From Clavaria fumosa (taxonomy: Eukaryota; Basidiomycota; Agaricomycetes; Agaricales; Clavariaceae), in assembly GCA_951802425.1 (NCBI GenBank), contig OX637806.1:930001-994000 (forward strand): a DNA stretch of 64,000 bases, given 5' to 3'. Both the position numbers and the translations under genes were made by a program. Positions 1 through 10,484 of the stretch are shown piece after piece (position 1 is the first letter of the stretch; each line of letters starts with the position of its first letter). Below the pieces are notes generated by a model. That model was given only the letters and a program-made list of their open reading frames with translations, made no database searches and was not told the origin of the DNA.

Positions 1-1189
1 GTACTGATATGCACAGGCTGGACTTCTTGTGCCTTCCCCTTGAGAGAGAGCCTCTTCACCTTGTTGTCAGATGGCAACAAAGGCTCTTGGTCAGATTGCG
101 GGTGATGGTTGACCAGATGCCTTGATGACCTTGATCTCAGGTGATGTGGAAGAACATGCTGAAACCAGAATAATTTTTGGCCTAGGGACTGTTGACGATT
201 AAGAAAATCACATAGCCTTCTGACATTGACATAGTGCATTTTTGAAGGTTTGCGGATGTGTACACCATCCAGCAGATATTCATTTGAAATAAACTTTTGG
301 GGATTGTCAGCTATTAGCTGCCAGGGAACAGCAACCTTCTGATTTTTTGTTGTGTTGCCTATATTTTGGAAGATGCTTGTCAAACTTGGACTATTGAGGC
401 AGAAGATAGACTCATGATAAGTGAGGGTTAAAAATGACCACAAAATTTCCTTCAGTTGTGGAAGTGGCAAGTTGAGCTCCAGAGGGAGAATGGGCCATCC
501 CTCATGATCTGTTGACAGATCCCATGGCATGCTAACATCTGTTCTTTTCCTGGAAGGCATCTTGTCTTCACCAACAAGAGACTTCCCTTCTGCTTTATCT
601 GAATTCTTGTCAACACATCCCCCACCTTGACTTGTGATCATTTGCTCACCATTCCATGTCTCACCCAAATATTTGTCCCACTCCTCCCAAACCTCACTGC
701 CAACTTTGTGGAATTGGTCCTTGAAGCCATTGCTGACACAACACTCTGAAAGGTCCACCTTTTTCAGTTGCTAAACTGAAGGCTTCTGCTTCCATCATCT
801 TCTGAATCAGAACAGCCTCTCCCTCCAGCCCTGTGATTGTTATGGAGCCAGTTGTGTATTTTCTGTGACAAGAATGAAATCAATGAAAAAGGTGGATAGA
901 ACAGTTAATTTACTGTATTCAGGTCATCTGGAGGAGACTTTTGGTTGTGCGCAGCTAATTCCCTGATTTTTGCTTTGATTTCCTTGACAATATGGCTGTG
1001 TTCTTTCGAATGTGCCTGTGTGTAGTCTATGAGGCTATCTGTGAGTATCTTCGTATATTCTGGGATCATCCAGCATGTCATTTGCCTCGTGATGTGGTTG
1101 ATCAAGCTGTGAGCAGGGAAGAGCTGGTAGCAAGAGCTAGAGAAGAGAAGAAGAGGCGCATATGTCATGTGAGAAGTAGGACGCGTCAT
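1..1189 (-). CDS. Partial hypothetical protein of a multicopy Agaricomycete family, runs off left edge
   Basis: Reading the minus strand, a frame stays open from about position 775 to the left edge of the window (over 250 codons without a stop), so the C-terminus is outside. A splice acceptor (TTTAG) sits just before the frame opens. A further upstream exon at about 780-865 would encode a segment starting KIHNWLHNNHR, and a first exon near 905-1189 encodes a lysine/glutamate-rich helix. The W-x-N-N-x-R style segment followed by a charged linker, then a conserved block with VPWQLIADNP and IRKPSKM, resembles hypothetical proteins found in many dispersed copies in Agaricomycete genomes, often beside transposons. 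That family recognition is from memory and no function is known to me. Exon borders are approximate. The hAT element to the right starts only about 115 bp upstream of the first exon. Confidence 0.4.
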
Positions 1190-1303
1190 TACAGTGGCTC
1201 ATGTAAGGGCATGGCAGTTGTTAAAAGTACCCAAGCTGGGGTAGCTTTCCCCCTCCATGAGGGAGAAATTGGTCATGTCATTAGGGCCCTGTGTCATCAT
1301 CAT

Positions 1304-1322
1304 TAGTGTGTAAAAGTCCAGT
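1304..1322 (+). repeat. Left terminal inverted repeat of the hAT element
   Basis: It reads TAGTGTGTAAAAGTCCAGT. It is followed up to about 1500 by repeated ACTGG and CCAGT pentamers in both orientations, as in hAT subterminal transposase-binding regions. Confidence 0.7.
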
Positions 1323-4042
1323 CCATGAACCTGAAAAAAGACCGAAACTGGACTGGACTGAACTGCAAAAAAACTGGACCACAGGTCCAGTTAAAGCCAG
1401 TTTTAGAAACTGTCAGTTAAGGTTTATCTGATTTGAGAATTCTAATTTAACTGGTCAAAACTGGTTTTGACCGGTCTGGACTGGACTTCAGTCCACTTTG
1501 GATAATACAAAATATGTACCAGCTATCAAACCATTCTCCTACAGTATGGTGGACAGCAAGTGACCTTTCAAGTCATGGCAAAAGTCAGCCTCAGTCAAAG
1601 GAATGCAATTGCAAACAGTCTTGCACTATTCCTCATGGCACCCTCCAGAAAAAAAGGGTCCCCAAAGCTTAAACCTGGTAAAAGCAGTCCAACAAAAAGG
1701 GCCATACAACAACCTGAAAGTTCTGATGACTCGGATGGGGCAGCAAAGGTCACACATCCAAAGAAGTGGTCCAAAGTCGCAATATCTGATGAAGATGTCC
1801 TCGAATTTCCGGAATCTGATGAGCCTGAGGTGATTTCAGATGCTGGCGGGACAACAGATGATGTGAGGATTATTAAAATATTCTTTGGAAGCTCACCTTG
1901 TCATTCGCTTCAGGATGGTCAAATTGATATTGTGGAGCAGAGCAATTTCAAGGCGGATTCTTCTCACAATTTGCTTATGATTTTTTCAGACAGGGTTACC
2001 GTTAAGTTCTCGCAGAAGGGAGGCGTAACAAAGACCTTGAAGGGACAATGGTGTATTCCATGCAAGTAGGTGCTACCCACAATTTACAGGAAGGAGCACA
2101 AATACTCACATGTGTTCTTGAGGGATGACAAAGCGCTCGTTTCCAATGTTGGTTTGTGGAAATGCTTTCATATTGGTGGAAACTCCTCCATTCGCCAGCA
2201 CATTTGCCAGCATTACAAGCTTTACAAAAAATGCTGCGAAGAGAGGGAAATCAAATTGCACCACTGGGCGATGCCCAGACAAATGTGGAACGACATGCAA
2301 ACTGGAAAGAAACCGCTTCAAGAGGGGAATCTCGCGCAGGGGAACTTGAACACATTCATGAAGGTCGGGCTATCCATGGAATTTTCTCGCCCTGATGTTT
2401 TAGACGCAGTGATGCAGTTTGTCGTGTGTGATGACCAGGTACTTAATATGTCTAGTGTTTGAGATGCACTGGTACTTACAGACTGCTAGTCTCTGGCTGT
2501 TGCAAACAATCTGGCCTTTCAGAATTGCCTAGTCACCATGAGGCCCCAGTCTACGACAGCCGACCTTCCCTCTACCCATGATGTGACCACCCACATCCAC
2601 AATGCTTTTGTCAAGCTTCTTGAGGATTTCAACAAGCAGAACTCAGTATGTCATCGACCCTTTCCAATGTGTCTATATCTCAGTTCGTAGACTGCACCCA
2701 GTCGGGTGTCAACCACAATCGATGCCTGGTCAGCAGATACTACGAAGGCCTCGTTTTTAGGTGTCACTGGCCATTGGATTGATGTCCAGGACTCCAAATG
2801 GACACTCCGATCTCAAGTTCTTGCGTTTCGAGGCATTTCGGGTGAACACAGTGGGGAAAATCTCGGAAAGTACTTTGTTGGGATTTGTGAGCAAGTGGGG
2901 ATAATATCTGCAAAGCATTCGAAGGCACATAATATTTATTTCTTCATTGATGGTTGATAACATTCATCTCCAGCTTTATTGTTTGACTGCCGACAACGCA
3001 TCAAATAATGACACTACCTGTAGCACAATTGAAGCTATTCATGCACAGCGGAAGCTTGACTTATGGCCTGCAGACCAAAACCGACTCCCGTAATCACCCT
3101 CTCTGCATCCGGTTATTCCCACTCATCACTGGAGTTTTTAGATGCCTCGCCCACGTTGTGAATTTGGGAATCATGGCTTTTATGTCACACATTACCAAAA
3201 TCGCTGCGGCTGAAAGCGCAATCGCGATATGGGAGTACGACCCATCTCTACCAGACAACTGTGTCCTTGGCGGTTCACTAGATATCATATCTGCCATTCG
3301 GACCCTTGCAATTAAGGCATGCCAGCCCTCTCGACCTTTCTAGTTGTTTATCTCTTACACCAATTTCAGATCCAGTCCTCAGGTCAGCGCATTGAGTGTT
3401 TCAAGAGGTTGCAAAAGGAGTGCGGCATCAAGATCCCACTCAAAATCCCGCTACACAGAAATACTCGATGGGGCACAGCATATAGTATGCTCGATCGGGC
3501 TCACCATTTGCGGCAGGTAGGTTTCTCAGTTATCTGTTGTGCGCATTCACTGAGAGTCTATCAGGCCATCAAATGTTTTATCACATCAGCTGCACATCAG
3601 CTGATGATCTCTATGGACTGATCACAATCATTTGCAAGGAAGGCAAAGTCACCAAGCGCATCCCTTGGTCAGCGTTCTATTCAGGGATGGAGATTGGGCA
3701 CAAGTGATTGATGTCAAGGCGATTGTTGCAGTACATTTCTCCTGTTCTTCAGTATCTCATATTAACTGCATGACGGTCAACTATACAGGATGCCAACAAA
3801 ATTCAACAGTGCTTCTCAGGGGAACAAAGGCCAACACTGTGGCATGCTATTCCCACTGTCGAGCGCTTGATGACTGCATGGGAGTCCAAGCGCAATGACC
3901 TAAAGTATGAACTCTACAAGGATGCACTGCAGGATGGAATTGATAAGATTGGGAAATACTACAACCACTTCGATGAGAAGCCCGCATATAATCTAGCATT
4001 GGGTTCATCCCTTTCTGTGGATGATTCAGAAATGCTCATGCA

Positions 4043-4350
4043 TGACAACGTGCACACCCTGTTAGGGAGTGCCGCGTCTACTACGACGGGCTACTGCGAC
4101 GGATCCGCGCCTCGTGCCATGTCGGCTATCCTCCCGCGATGTTGTTATCTTGTAGATTAGACTTTGTTTTCTTTTGACTCATGCTTCGCAACTTCTATTG
4201 GACTCATATACCTGCATAGCACGATACCTGGAGCTCACGCGTTCTCCTGCATGAACTCCAGGTTCGTATCTTCTCTCTCAACGTTGTACCACTTACTGAA
4301 CTTGCAATATATGCATTCTCCTGCGTGAACTCCAGACTGCGCTGCTGAAA
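4043..4350 (+). repeat. 5' LTR of the copia element
   Basis: The repeat is 308 bp, beginning TGACAACG and ending GCTGCTGAAA, so the ends are not the usual TG...CA. Relative to the 3' LTR it has an extra 13 bp (a short tandem duplication near 4085) and about 15 single-base differences, every one a CG versus TG or CA difference. Confidence 0.9.
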
Positions 4351-4366
4351 GATTATGAGACCCGCT
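4351..4366 (+). promoter_or_regulatory. Putative primer binding site of the copia element
   Basis: Directly after the 5' LTR the sequence GATTATGAGACCCGC contains ATG flanked as expected for the complement of a CAU anticodon loop. Copia and Ty5 are known to prime with a half-tRNA of initiator Met cut in the anticodon loop. Matching to this host's tRNA was not possible here, so this is inference. Confidence 0.45.
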
Positions 4367-4381
4367 CAGGGCTTTTCAGAT

Positions 4382-7300
4382 ATGGACTCTCTCCGGTTCG
4401 CAAAACTGAATGGACAGAACTACTCTACTTGGGCTATACACATGCGCTCCGCACTACAGTCAAAGTATTTGTGGGCACTTGTCAAAGGGAAGGAAACCTG
4501 CCCAGCTAGCCCAGTCGCAACCCCCGGAGGACTGGCCCCGAGCACAGAAGAAATCGCACGAGTTCAAACTCTCATAGACGAATGGGAGGCCAAGGACGAA
4601 GCCGCACAGGGCTTGATGTACGGATCGACCGACGAGTCCCAGTGGCCGCACGTTTCGGACTGTAAGACCGCAGTCGAAATGTGGGACACCTGGAAACAGA
4701 TCCATCAGACGAATCGACAGGCGACGAATGCCTACTACCACCTTAAAGAACTATTTACGAAGAAGTATGTGGACGGAACATCTATGGAAGATCACATTGC
4801 CGCGATGTTGAACCTCCGGCAGCGCATAATCCAGGCCGGAGGAACCATCGACGACCTCCAGATGTCGCAGGCGTTGATTCTCTCACTCCCAGAGACGCCT
4901 GCATGGGAGATTATTACGGTACAGTTAATCCACGGCGATAGACTTACGCCAGACGGTGTCAGTGCCAGATTGCAGGCCGAGGCGAATCGACGTACCCAGG
5001 AGAAGGGCGGAGGCCAAACGGCACTCCAGGCGACCGCGAGGGGAAGACGAGGTCGCGGTGGAGGTCGCAGCGGATTCGGACGAGGCTGGAACCAAAACTC
5101 GACACCAGGGCGAGGCCCCCAGCCGGACGACGAGTGCCGATACTGCAAAGGAAAAGGACATTGGGCCAATGAATGCCCACGTCGCGATAGAGATGAAAAG
5201 AACAAAAACGCACCAAGTGGATCGGCCAATACAGCCGTTGGCGATGGAGAGCTCGGCGCGCGCAAGGTTGGAAAGGTTTACCTCGCTGCCCGGTCCCAGA
5301 CAGAGGCCGGAGTGATACTCGATTGTGGCGCGACTGCCCACATGTTCTGCGATCGATCGTTCTTCGTGTCCTACACTGCATCCTCTAATCAAACTATATC
5401 TGTTGGAGACGCGAGGGACATACCGGTCGAGGGCCATGGGAGCGTTAGTCTAAGGGTCAAGCTTCCAGGCGGGTATCGGACAGTCACCCTACACCGGGTA
5501 ATGCATGCACCGAAGCTGGCCATGAATCTCGTTAGCTTGGGCGCGCTCCAACGGAATGGAGCGGGGTACCGGAGTACAGACGAGGGACTTGTGGTCATGC
5601 TTGGCAACGACGAATTGATGCATGGGAAGTTGAGGGAAGGACTTTACAGAGTCGATTGCATGCATGCGAGGACCCAATCCGCTTTTGAAGCGACATCGGG
5701 CGCGAGCATGCGCATCTGGCACCGGAGAATGGGACACCTTCACTTGGAAGGGATTCGTGAGCTGTCGAGGAAAGGAATGGTAAAGGGACTTACGATATCG
5801 TCCAGCGATCATGACCGTGTGTGCGGTGGGTGCGCGATTGGCAAGTCTCACCGATTGCCACTACCGAAGACAAGCGAGACCAAGTACGAGCGAATGGGCC
5901 TCGTCGTCGCAGACTTAACAGGACCGATGGCTGTGGAAACTTGGTCAGGCATGCGGTACGCATTGATTGTAGTTGAGGCGAACTCACGATACGGCATCAC
6001 CCGCCTTCTGAAAAGCAAAGATGAAGCCCCCACAGCACTGAAAGAGATTATAGCAATGTTAGAGAGACAGTCCGGGCTGAAACTGAAGAGATTACGCACC
6101 GACAACGGAACCGAGCTCGTTAATGATAAGGTGGAAGACCTCTGCAAGCGGAATGGGATAATACACGAAACGACGGTGCCGTACGGACCGGAACAGAACG
6201 GAATTGCTGAGCGAACGATAGCAACCTACTTCGAGATGGTTAGATGTATGTTGCATTCATCTGGAATGGACTTACGATATTGGGGAGAGGCCTTGATGTA
6301 CACGGTACATATCTGTAACCTCTCGCCGACATCCGCTTTACCTGGAATGGTGCCGTATGAGGCTTGGACTGGACGAAAGCCCGACGTCTCTCACCTGCGG
6401 ATCTTCGGTTCCATCGCCTATGCTAATATTCCAAAGAAAATTCGAGGGGGGAAGCTTGAGGCGACATCAGTGAAGTGTCGGTTGCTCGGTTGGTGGGCTG
6501 ATGAGACGAAAGGTTACCGTTTGGAGGACATCGAGACGAGGGGGCTAATTACCTCTCGCGATGTCCATTTTGTTGAAGATATTTCTCCCACAGATGAGGC
6601 CGTAATCGAGGGCATAGACCCACGACCGTCGGGGGATATCGCGGGTGCGGCCGAACCCGATGTTGTGGACGACACGAGCGAGTTACTCCCTACAATGGAA
6701 GGTGGGGGATCAGGGATAGCAGAAGTAGTGGGAGTAGGAGACGAACATATCGAGCCCAGGCAAGTTACCGCACGGGTGCGTGAGCCAACGAAACGAGTGC
6801 GGCGTCCACCTGTCCGCTTCGGTGAGGAAGCGACTCCTGAAGATGTGGAAGAGGCTATTAGTGGGAGCGGACATCAGGCCTTCGTTGCAACGAATGGTGA
6901 GCCACGTACTTACCGCGAGGCGATGCGCACAGAGCAGGCAAACGAGTGGGAGAAGGCCATTAAGGTAGAACTCGACCAGCTTCGCTCTTCCGGTACCTTC
7001 GAGTGGGTCCTGCACGTTCCAAATGGCCGCAAGACGATTGGGAGCCGTTTCGTTTTTCAAACGAAGAGGGATGGCGATGGGAAGGTCGTTAGATATAAGG
7101 CAAGGATTGTAGCGAAGGGGTACTCACAGGTTCCAGGTCAGGACTTCGACGCGACCTTCGCATCCGTCGCACGTCTTACGACACTCCGAGCACTTCTCTC
7201 CATGGCCGCACGAGAGGATTGGGAGGTGCACCAGGTCGACGTTGTCGGAGCGTACCTGCGAGGAGACCTGAGTGAGGAGATTTATCTCGAACCACTGGAC

Positions 7301-8479
7301 GGTGCATGCACGAATGAAAAAGACAAACGAGTCTGGCAACTTCTGAGGCCGCTCTACGGCCTGAAACAAGCAGGGAGACAATGGAAAGTTAAACTGGGTG
7401 AGACGATGAAACGGCTAGGCTTCGCCAGCAGCTTGGCAGACGACTGTCTTTATATCAAAAAGGAAAAGGGCACGGTGAAAATTTTGGTTTTGGTCTACGT
7501 TGACGACATGGCCATTGCAGTGACGGATGTCCATGATGTGAAATGGTTTAAGACGGAGTTGGGGAAGGCATTTCAGATTACCGATTTAGGCGAGCTCAAA
7601 CATATCTTGGGGATCCGTGTCCGGCGCGACCGCATGGCACGCACAATCCGATTGGACCAGACGTCGTACATTCAGGCACTTCTCTCACGATACAAGATGG
7701 ACGCTTCCACGCCTGTCACGATGCCTGCGGTTGTCAAGGAACGATTAACTAGTACTGACAGTCCAATCTCTGACGCGGACCGCACCGCCTACGACGATTT
7801 TTCGCAGGGATTTGGCTACCTGGAGTGTCTGGGAGGCGTTCTTTATGCAACTCACACCCGTCCGGACATCCAATATGCGACTAACGTCTGTGCGCAGTTC
7901 GGAGCCAATCCCGGAAAAACACATCTTGTCGCCTTGAAAAGGATGCTTCGCTATCTCAATGGTACAGCAAATTATGGACTGACGTTAGGCGGCAAAAACG
8001 ACGGAGTCGATCTCGTCGGGTGGACCGACTCGGACTGGGCGCAGGACCCCGACGACCGACGCTCAATCGCCGGCTTCGTTTTCGACGTCGCTGGTGGTAC
8101 GGTTTCATGGTCATCGAAGAAACAACCAACCATCGCTTTGTCCACAGTCGAGGCCAAGTACATGGCTTCAGCGAATGCCACCAAGGAGGCCATCTGGCTG
8201 CGCACGCTCCTCGCCGACCTCGGTTTCGCCCCGTCCTCTGCTACCGTCGTCCATGCTGATAACCAAGGATGCATCGCACTCGCAAGGAACCCCGTTGCGC
8301 ACTCGCGCGCGAAGCATATCGACATTCGCCATCACTTCGTTCGCGAGCGGGTCTCCAGCGGCGAAGTATCGTTTCAGTACTGCCCGACGACGCAAATGGT
8401 CGCGGATATCTTGACGAAAGCCCTCCCTCGTGACTTGTTTGAAAAATTCCGGGATGCGATCGGTGTTTCTGTGTCGTAG
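4382..8479 (+). CDS. Copia Gag-Pol polyprotein
   Basis: The frame is open from 4355; the ATG at 4382 (MDSLRFAKLNG) fits a copia Gag start better than the one at 4355, which lies in the presumed primer site. Domains in order are: Gag UBN2-like region; CCHC knuckle CRYCKGKGHWANEC (about residue 260); protease with ILDCGATAHMF (usually DSGA in the family, here DCGA); integrase with the H-C zinc region (HRRMGHLH, CGGC) and the D, D, E core (VVADLTGP, RTDNGTE, PEQNGIAE); reverse transcriptase with YVDDMAIA; and RNase H with GWTDSDWAQDPDDRRS and ADNQGCIALARN. The product is a self-processing polyprotein that forms particles, copies the RNA and integrates the cDNA. No internal stop or frameshift was seen. 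It lies on the same strand as the host hAT gene. Confidence 0.95.
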   Translation: MDSLRFAKLNGQNYSTWAIHMRSALQSKYLWALVKGKETCPASPVATPGGLAPSTEEIARVQTLIDEWEAKDEAAQGLMYGSTDESQWPHVSDCKTAVEMWDTWKQIHQTNRQATNAYYHLKELFTKKYVDGTSMEDHIAAMLNLRQRIIQAGGTIDDLQMSQALILSLPETPAWEIITVQLIHGDRLTPDGVSARLQAEANRRTQEKGGGQTALQATARGRRGRGGGRSGFGRGWNQNSTPGRGPQPDDECRYCKGKGHWANECPRRDRDEKNKNAPSGSANTAVGDGELGARKVGKVYLAARSQTEAGVILDCGATAHMFCDRSFFVSYTASSNQTISVGDARDIPVEGHGSVSLRVKLPGGYRTVTLHRVMHAPKLAMNLVSLGALQRNGAGYRSTDEGLVVMLGNDELMHGKLREGLYRVDCMHARTQSAFEATSGASMRIWHRRMGHLHLEGIRELSRKGMVKGLTISSSDHDRVCGGCAIGKSHRLPLPKTSETKYERMGLVVADLTGPMAVETWSGMRYALIVVEANSRYGITRLLKSKDEAPTALKEIIAMLERQSGLKLKRLRTDNGTELVNDKVEDLCKRNGIIHETTVPYGPEQNGIAERTIATYFEMVRCMLHSSGMDLRYWGEALMYTVHICNLSPTSALPGMVPYEAWTGRKPDVSHLRIFGSIAYANIPKKIRGGKLEATSVKCRLLGWWADETKGYRLEDIETRGLITSRDVHFVEDISPTDEAVIEGIDPRPSGDIAGAAEPDVVDDTSELLPTMEGGGSGIAEVVGVGDEHIEPRQVTARVREPTKRVRRPPVRFGEEATPEDVEEAISGSGHQAFVATNGEPRTYREAMRTEQANEWEKAIKVELDQLRSSGTFEWVLHVPNGRKTIGSRFVFQTKRDGDGKVVRYKARIVAKGYSQVPGQDFDATFASVARLTTLRALLSMAAREDWEVHQVDVVGAYLRGDLSEEIYLEPLDGACTNEKDKRVWQLLRPLYGLKQAGRQWKVKLGETMKRLGFASSLADDCLYIKKEKGTVKILVLVYVDDMAIAVTDVHDVKWFKTELGKAFQITDLGELKHILGIRVRRDRMARTIRLDQTSYIQALLSRYKMDASTPVTMPAVVKERLTSTDSPISDADRTAYDDFSQGFGYLECLGGVLYATHTRPDIQYATNVCAQFGANPGKTHLVALKRMLRYLNGTANYGLTLGGKNDGVDLVGWTDSDWAQDPDDRRSIAGFVFDVAGGTVSWSSKKQPTIALSTVEAKYMASANATKEAIWLRTLLADLGFAPSSATVVHADNQGCIALARNPVAHSRAKHIDIRHHFVRERVSSGEVSFQYCPTTQMVADILTKALPRDLFEKFRDAIGVSVS

Positions 8480-8497
8480 TGACTTGGCAAGTGGGAG

Positions 8498-8792
8498 TGA
8501 CGACATGCACACCCTGTTAGGGAGTGCCGCATCTACTATGACGGATCCGCGCCTCATGCCGTGTCGGCTATCCTCCCGTGATGTTGTTATCTTGTAGATT
8601 AGACTTTGTTTTCTTTTGACTCATGCTTCGCAACTTCTATTGGACTCATATACCTGCGTAGCATGATACCTGGAGCTCACGCGTTCTCCTGCGTGAACTC
8701 CAGGTTCGTATCTTCTCTCTCAACATTGTACCACTTACTGAACTTGCAATATACGCGTTCTCCCGCATGAACTCCAGACTGCGCTGCTGAAA
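8498..8792 (+). repeat. 3' LTR of the copia element
   Basis: The repeat is 295 bp, beginning TGACGACA and ending GCTGCTGAAA. It starts 18 bp after the pol stop codon; the purine-rich stretch just before it (around 8486-8497) could be the polypurine tract. Confidence 0.9.
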
Positions 8793-9122
8793 ATGCAATT
8801 ACAGTACTGCATCCCTATTACAAGCTCGACTACATCAAGCTTGCCTGGGGTGGACTCGAAGAGCAAAAGGCTGAAATTGCTGCAGGCAATGTGAATGCAA
8901 AAAATTGGCATGCGGAGGCCGAAACTATAGTTGAAGAAGCAGTATGTTACACATCCATGCCTTTCACCGAGCCATGCCTTATGCTCATGCAGATGAGCAC
9001 ATATCATGCCCTAAATCTGCACTCTCTTGATACCCCAGCTCCAACTCTGACACAATCAACAGACCCCACCAGCAATGAGGACGACATTGATGATTTTGAT
9101 TTACATCGCAAGATTTTACTTA

Positions 9123-9805
9123 TTGCTGTTTTCAGCGCACTTGGCGGACTGCACATAACGCACAAATTTACGCTAATTTAAAAGATGAATCTGAGGTGAG
9201 GCTTATATGGACAATCTTATAGTATATCATTAGGGCTACACAGCCACATTTTTGCATTGCAAAATATGTTATATTGGGGGAGATATAGGTGAATCTTCAT
9301 TTTTGGTTACACAAACATATGTGATAAGTAACTCAGGAACAAGGCATCTGATAGACATGGTTATGAGAGCAAAAATGGTGTACATTAGGAGGGCTAGGCA
9401 GCCCCATATGTATAAGAAAGGATTAGTGACAAATAAGTACAAATATATGCATAACAAAATGGTGCAGATTTTGTTATGCCTATATTTGTACTTATTTGTC
9501 ACTAATCCTTTCTTATACATATGGGGCTGCCTAGCCCTCCTAATGTACACCATTTTTGCTCTCATAACCATGTCTATCAGATGCCTTGTTCCTGAGTTAC
9601 TTATCACATATGTTTGTGTAACCAAATATGAAGATTCACCTATATCTCCCCCAATATAACATATTTTGCAATGCAAAAATGTGGCTGTGTAGCCCTAATG
9701 ATATACTATAAGATTGTCCATATAAGCCTTACCTCAGATTCATCTTTTAAATTAGCGTAAATTTGTGTGTTATGTGCAGTCTGCCAAGTGCACTGAAAAC
9801 AGCAA
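9123..9805. mobile_element. 683-bp palindromic (foldback) element, copy 1, TA target site
   Basis: The whole element is one inverted repeat: two arms of 338 nt around a 7-nt spacer (GGTGCAG, 9461-9467). Termini are TTGCTGTTTTCAG and its complement, bordered by TA on both sides. It lies in a coding exon of the hAT transposase, and excising it with one TA restores that reading frame exactly, which supports a TA duplication as in Tc1/mariner-type elements. It encodes nothing credible; the same 135-codon frame appears on both strands only because of the symmetry. Arms differ mainly at a few CpG-type positions. Confidence 0.85.
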
Positions 9806-10484
9806 TAAATGGTCGACTTGTGATGAGAGCTGGCGAGCAGAGCTCCGCCGTTACCTATCAGATATCCCTCAGGACGTTACAAGGGACACCGATATTGTGG
9901 AGTGGTGGGGGGTATGTTGTCGATTTATATATTGATCACCTAAATTGCTAATGAACTCACAAGAATCATATCCCACCCTCGCAAGAATTGCGCTCGACAT
10001 TCTCTCAGTCCAAGCCTCGTCTGTTCCCTGTGAATGCCTATTCTCAGAGGGCAAGCAAACTGCCACTGATCGCCGGTCTCACCTAGGTGCAAATCGATTT
10101 GAGGAGCTTCAGATGCTTAAACATGACTGGAAGCAGTCGCTCTCAGACCTTGCAGCATGGAATTCTGACACAGTAGAAGAGGTTCTCTTGGAGGAGTTTA
10201 TTGAGATACTTGATGCCGAAAAAGCGGATGCGGAGTGGAATGCAGCTGAAGACGAGATTGAAGATGCGTAAATTTAGCGCTGATAGTCAGTAGAACGAGT
10301 GCAGAAGAAATGCGATGGGCTGACTTGACAAGATCAGTGTGAACCTCGGCTCGGAGCTCCGTGCAACATCAGCAAAACGTCAAATCACTTAGGGTGACTT
10401 ATTACACTTATTCTCAAAATAAGCTGATTAAGTTACCTAAGTCACACCACTCGCCTTAATCTTGTCTTAGTTCACATTTTATTA

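Larger units (their letters stand above)
4043..8792 (+). mobile_element. Full-length Ty1/copia LTR retrotransposon inserted in the hAT transposase
   Basis: Two direct LTRs (4043-4350 and 8498-8792) flank one long Gag-Pol frame. The 5-bp target duplication ATGCA is exact at 4038-4042 and 8793-8797. With one duplication and the element removed, the hAT sequence forms a 47-nt GT...AG intron (donor at 4003, acceptor ending at 8804), so the insertion went into a transposase intron. Protease, integrase, reverse transcriptase and RNase H occur in the copia order. The frame is open throughout, so the copy may have been competent recently, although the LTRs have diverged at CpG sites. Confidence 0.95.
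1635..10271 (+). pseudogene. hAT transposase (BED finger, RNase H-like core, hAT dimerisation domain), interrupted
   Basis: Exon pieces run from a likely start at 1635, through a serine/acidic N-terminus, a BED-like finger region (about 2150-2290, with SSIRQHICQHY), a catalytic-core segment with TTIDAW (about 2700-2960) and a TADNASNND block near 2985-3012, and the segment YNHFDEKPAYNLAL ending at 4002. The gene resumes at 8805. Joining 4002 to 8805 gives the family motif LVLHPYYKLDYIKLAWGG. A second break at 9123-9805 is a palindromic element; removing it with one TA restores the frame (RKIL then LKWSTCDESW). The C-terminal dimerisation domain (SYPTLARIALDIL, then FSEGKQTATDRR) is at 9966-10271. 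A six-G run at 9907-9912 leaves the last splice one base out of phase, and other frame breaks exist upstream, so this copy is dead. Confidence 0.8.

Noticed and set aside
4792..5437. Minus-strand frames of 140-170 codons inside the copia element
   Set aside because: Shadows of the Gag zinc-finger/protease coding region, whose plus frame has clear domains.
9252..9676. Pair of 135-codon frames on opposite strands encoding nearly the same protein, again at 10631-11021
   Set aside because: The identity follows from the palindrome; composition is not protein-like.
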